Source of the DNA: Alphaproteobacteria bacterium
GTDB taxonomy: Bacteria; Pseudomonadota; Alphaproteobacteria; ATCC43930; CGMCC-115725
Reading direction: 5' to 3'
NCBI GenBank assembly: GCA_030040495.1
Contig: JASHTP010000258.1
Coordinates: 1-16,582, forward strand
Length of the DNA stretch: 16,582 bases
How positions within the stretch are numbered: the stretch's first letter is position 1; each line of letters starts with the position of its first letter. Below are positions 14,993 through 16,582 of the stretch, piece after piece. The notes below the pieces were generated by a model that saw nothing but the letters and a program-made list of their open reading frames with translations, was not told the origin of the DNA and did no database searches. The position numbers and the translations under genes were made by a program.

Positions 14993-15121
14993 AAGGCCGG
15001 CCTCGGCGCGCGGCGCGGGGATGTTTCGCGCCCGGGTGCGCTACTACCTTCGGCGTTCGAAGCATGACATACTCGGCGCCCAGGATTCGCTCCTCCCCGC
15101 AGCCCATCGGGACTCCCGGAA

Positions 15122-15937
15122 ATGACTTTTCGGACCGTTCGCCTCGTTCCCCTTGCCGCAGTGCTCTGCCTCGCCGCGCCGGCGGCGTCCGCCTTCGACA
15201 TCGCGCCGCATCGCGCGCTCTACAGCCTCAATCTTGTCCAGACCAAATCCTCGAGCGGCGTGGTCGGCGCCACCGGCGCCATGGTCTATGAATGGGGCGA
15301 GACCTGCGACGGCTGGACGGTGCAGCAGCGCTTTCGTCTCCGGCTCGAATATGCCGAGCAGGACAACACCGATGTGAGTTCGACCCTCGTCACCTGGGAA
15401 TCGAAGGACGGGCTGCGCTACCGCTTCAACGAGCGCAGGCTGCGCAATGGCGACCTCGACGAGGAGATCCGCGGCGAGGCCAAGCTCGACGGCAAGGGCA
15501 AGGGCGGCTCGGCCGAGTTCTCGCGGCCCGAGGCGGCGACGCTGACCCTGCCGCCCGGCACCATCTTCCCCACCGCGCACACGCTGGTGCTGATCGAGCG
15601 CGCCGAGGCCGGCGACACGCTCGTCGCGCGCAAGGTGTTCGACGGCGCGACGGTGGACAATGCCGGGCAGATCACCGCGGTGATCGGCCCCAAGCTGCAG
15701 CCGGGGCCGACCAGCCCCAACGACAAGCTGCCGAAGAGCCCGCTGCTCGATCGGCCGTCCTGGCGCATGCGCCTCGCCTTCTTTCCCGCGGACAGCAAGC
15801 AGGAGCAGCCGGACTACGAGCTCGGCATGCGGCTCCTCGACAACGGCGTGTCGCAGGACATGACGCTCGACTATGGCGACTACATCATCCGCGCCAAGCT
15901 CGACGACATCGAGGCGCTGCCGCGCCCGAACTGCTGA
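15122..15937 (+). CDS. eipB: EipB family cell-envelope integrity protein (DUF1849)
   Basis: EipB is a periplasmic beta-spiral protein needed for envelope integrity in Brucella and conserved in Alphaproteobacteria. The 271-residue product has a Sec signal peptide with probable cleavage after ASA (residue 24). The mature protein begins FDIAPHRALYSLNL, then GVVGATGAMVYEWGETCDGWTVQQRF, the characteristic DUF1849 opening. C62 and the C-terminal residue C271 match the two cysteines that form the disulfide in Brucella EipB. Further family-like segments are LVTWESKDGLRYRF, LPPGTIFPTAHT and the closing LDYGDYIIRAKLDDIEALP. The ATG at 15122 has GGGA 9 nt upstream and starts directly at the signal peptide. 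It is divergent from the diguanylate cyclase and convergent with dinB, and a heptad-repeat array starts one base after its stop. Confidence 0.9.
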   Translation: MTFRTVRLVPLAAVLCLAAPAASAFDIAPHRALYSLNLVQTKSSSGVVGATGAMVYEWGETCDGWTVQQRFRLRLEYAEQDNTDVSSTLVTWESKDGLRYRFNERRLRNGDLDEEIRGEAKLDGKGKGGSAEFSRPEAATLTLPPGTIFPTAHTLVLIERAEAGDTLVARKVFDGATVDNAGQITAVIGPKLQPGPTSPNDKLPKSPLLDRPSWRMRLAFFPADSKQEQPDYELGMRLLDNGVSQDMTLDYGDYIIRAKLDDIEALPRPNC

Positions 15938-16042
15938 GCAGGAGCCAGAAGCCAGCGACCAGGTGCCAGGAATCAGGGGTCGGGATCTTCCGACACCTGA
16001 TCCCTGACGCCTGGCTCCTGATCCCTGATCCCTGATCCCTGA
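15938..16042. repeat. Inverted array of 15 heptanucleotide units
   Basis: The 105 bp divide into fifteen 7-bp units without an indel. Seven units (15938-15986) follow a degenerate YCAGRRR pattern (GCAGGAG, CCAGAAG, CCAGCGA, CCAGGTG, CCAGGAA, TCAGGGG, TCGGGAT). Eight units (15987-16042) read as the opposite strand, YNCCTGR (CTTCCGA, CACCTGA, TCCCTGA, CGCCTGG, CTCCTGA, then TCCCTGA three times). The orientation flips at 15986/15987, so the arms can fold into a long imperfect hairpin. The array sits between the convergent genes eipB and dinB, starts next to the eipB stop, and contains the dinB stop. There is no terminal T-run. Confidence 0.85.
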
Positions 16043-16582
16043 AACAGGTCCGGCGGATCGGCGAGCGCCGCTTCCGCGAGCCGGTCGGCGCCGATGCCGA
16101 TGAGGCGGAAGAGCGTGCCGTCGGCCGCTTGGCGCAGCAGCGGCAGCGCCGCGCGGTAGAGCGTGTCGGCGCGTTGCGTCGGGTCGGCGAGCCGCCGCGA
16201 CCGGCTCAGCACGCGGAAATCGCCGGTCTTGAGCTTGAGCGTCACGCCCGCGGCGGCGCGCCCGGCGCGCGCCAGGCGCCGCGCCAGGCTCTCGCACAGC
16301 GGCTCGAGCTCGCCGGCCAGCGCCTCGTAGTGGGCGATGTCGCGGGCGAACGTGGTCTCCACCGACACGCTCTTCATCGGCGCGTCCGGGTCGACGGCGC
16401 GGTCGTCCTCGCCGCGGGCGAAGCGCGCGAGCCGGCGGCCGATGGCGCCGTAGCGGGCGACGAGCTCGCGCTCGTCGCGCTGGCGCAGCTCGGCGATCGT
16501 GGCGATGCCGTCGCCGGCCAGCTTGCGCTGCAGCGCCGCGCCCACGCCCCAGATCAGGCCGACCGAGCGCGGCGCGAGAAAG
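15973..16582 (-). CDS. dinB: DNA polymerase IV, C-terminal part (gene continues past the right edge)
   Basis: Pol IV is a Y-family polymerase that copies damaged DNA. About 203 residues are visible; the palm and fingers lie beyond the window. The frame is open to the right edge, where FLAPRSVGLIWGVG matches the region entering the helix-hairpin-helix thumb. KSVSVETTFARDI follows, then the little finger with GVTLKLKTGDFRVLSRSRRL and LFRLIGIGADRL. After ADPPDLF the final 22 residues are encoded by the heptad array and give a 7-residue periodic tail (SGIRDQE, PGVRDQV) before TGA at 15975-15973. The Lys/Arg-rich helix that usually closes alphaproteobacterial Pol IV is not seen, so the natural C-terminus appears replaced. 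The internal GTG at 16545 is not the start. Confidence 0.93.
   Translation of the reverse strand, partial: FLAPRSVGLIWGVGAALQRKLAGDGIATIAELRQRDERELVARYGAIGRRLARFARGEDDRAVDPDAPMKSVSVETTFARDIAHYEALAGELEPLCESLARRLARAGRAAAGVTLKLKTGDFRVLSRSRRLADPTQRADTLYRAALPLLRQAADGTLFRLIGIGADRLAEAALADPPDLFQGSGIRDQEPGVRDQVSEDPDP

Larger units (their letters stand above)
14844..15121. other. 278-bp divergent intergenic region rich in inverted repeats
   Basis: This gap between the diguanylate cyclase and eipB starts is the longest noncoding stretch in the window. It contains three separately listed structured elements. Nearer eipB, GGGA (15109-15112) can serve as ribosome-binding site, and CGGG/CCCG around 15108-15118 form a small inverted repeat over it. 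Two GANTC sites are present (15084-15088, 15111-15115). No strong promoter was identified for either gene. Open frames across it have atypical composition and look spurious. Confidence 0.6.

Noticed and set aside
14844..15107. An 88-residue N-terminal extension of the diguanylate cyclase
   Set aside because: It is full of Cys/Trp/Arg with no domain and runs through the inverted repeats, so it is more likely untranslated.
15938..16042. CRISPR-like reading of the repeat array
   Set aside because: Units are 7 bp with no spacers and flip orientation; there are no cas genes.

Overview
The window is GC-rich chromosomal DNA from an alphaproteobacterium, probably of a Rhodospirillales-like or unclassified lineage. 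The main support is the neighbourhood DUF2066 / CDP-alcohol phosphatidyltransferase / AI-2E permease / Hda / ppk1 / ppx / rnd / aspS, together with an EipB (DUF1849) protein, a family largely confined to Alphaproteobacteria, and an AspRS of the non-discriminating bacterial type. Coding density is about 95%. I see no tRNA, rRNA, CRISPR, insertion sequence or phage gene. This is mostly housekeeping DNA, and the unusual signals lie in the short intergenic gaps.

Layout: (1) Positions 1-3312 are a tightly packed plus-strand run: the 3' part of a DUF2066 gene, a CDP-alcohol phosphatidyltransferase, an AI-2E/PerM-type permease and the replication regulator Hda. (2) Positions 3404-4359 hold an Ohr-type peroxidase (plus) and a SixA-type phosphohistidine phosphatase (minus), whose stop codons overlap. 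(3) Positions 4442-8112 are the polyphosphate pair ppk1-ppx, divergent from sixA. (4) Positions 8137-10389 hold two minus-strand luciferase-like (LLM) flavin oxidoreductases, each preceded by a copy of the same palindromic 28-bp element. (5) Positions 10480-13566 are divergent rnd (RNase D) and aspS. (6) Positions 13645-14148 encode a SPOR-domain lipoprotein, convergent with a cytosolic diguanylate cyclase (14166-14843). (7) A 278-bp gap rich in inverted repeats precedes eipB (15122-15937), which converges on a truncated-by-window dinB (Pol IV) gene.

Functionally the window joins envelope genes (phospholipid head-group transfer, permease, SPOR lipoprotein, EipB), growth and stress control (Hda, PPK/PPX, c-di-GMP synthesis, Ohr, Pol IV) and RNA/translation genes (RNase D, AspRS). 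The strongest anomalies are a 105-bp array of fifteen 7-bp units that flips orientation midway and encodes the last residues of DinB, and the 28-bp element shared by the two LLM genes. Weaker but checkable signals are a hairpin hiding the hda ribosome-binding site, a predicted leaderless rnd mRNA, and alternative hairpins upstream of eipB.
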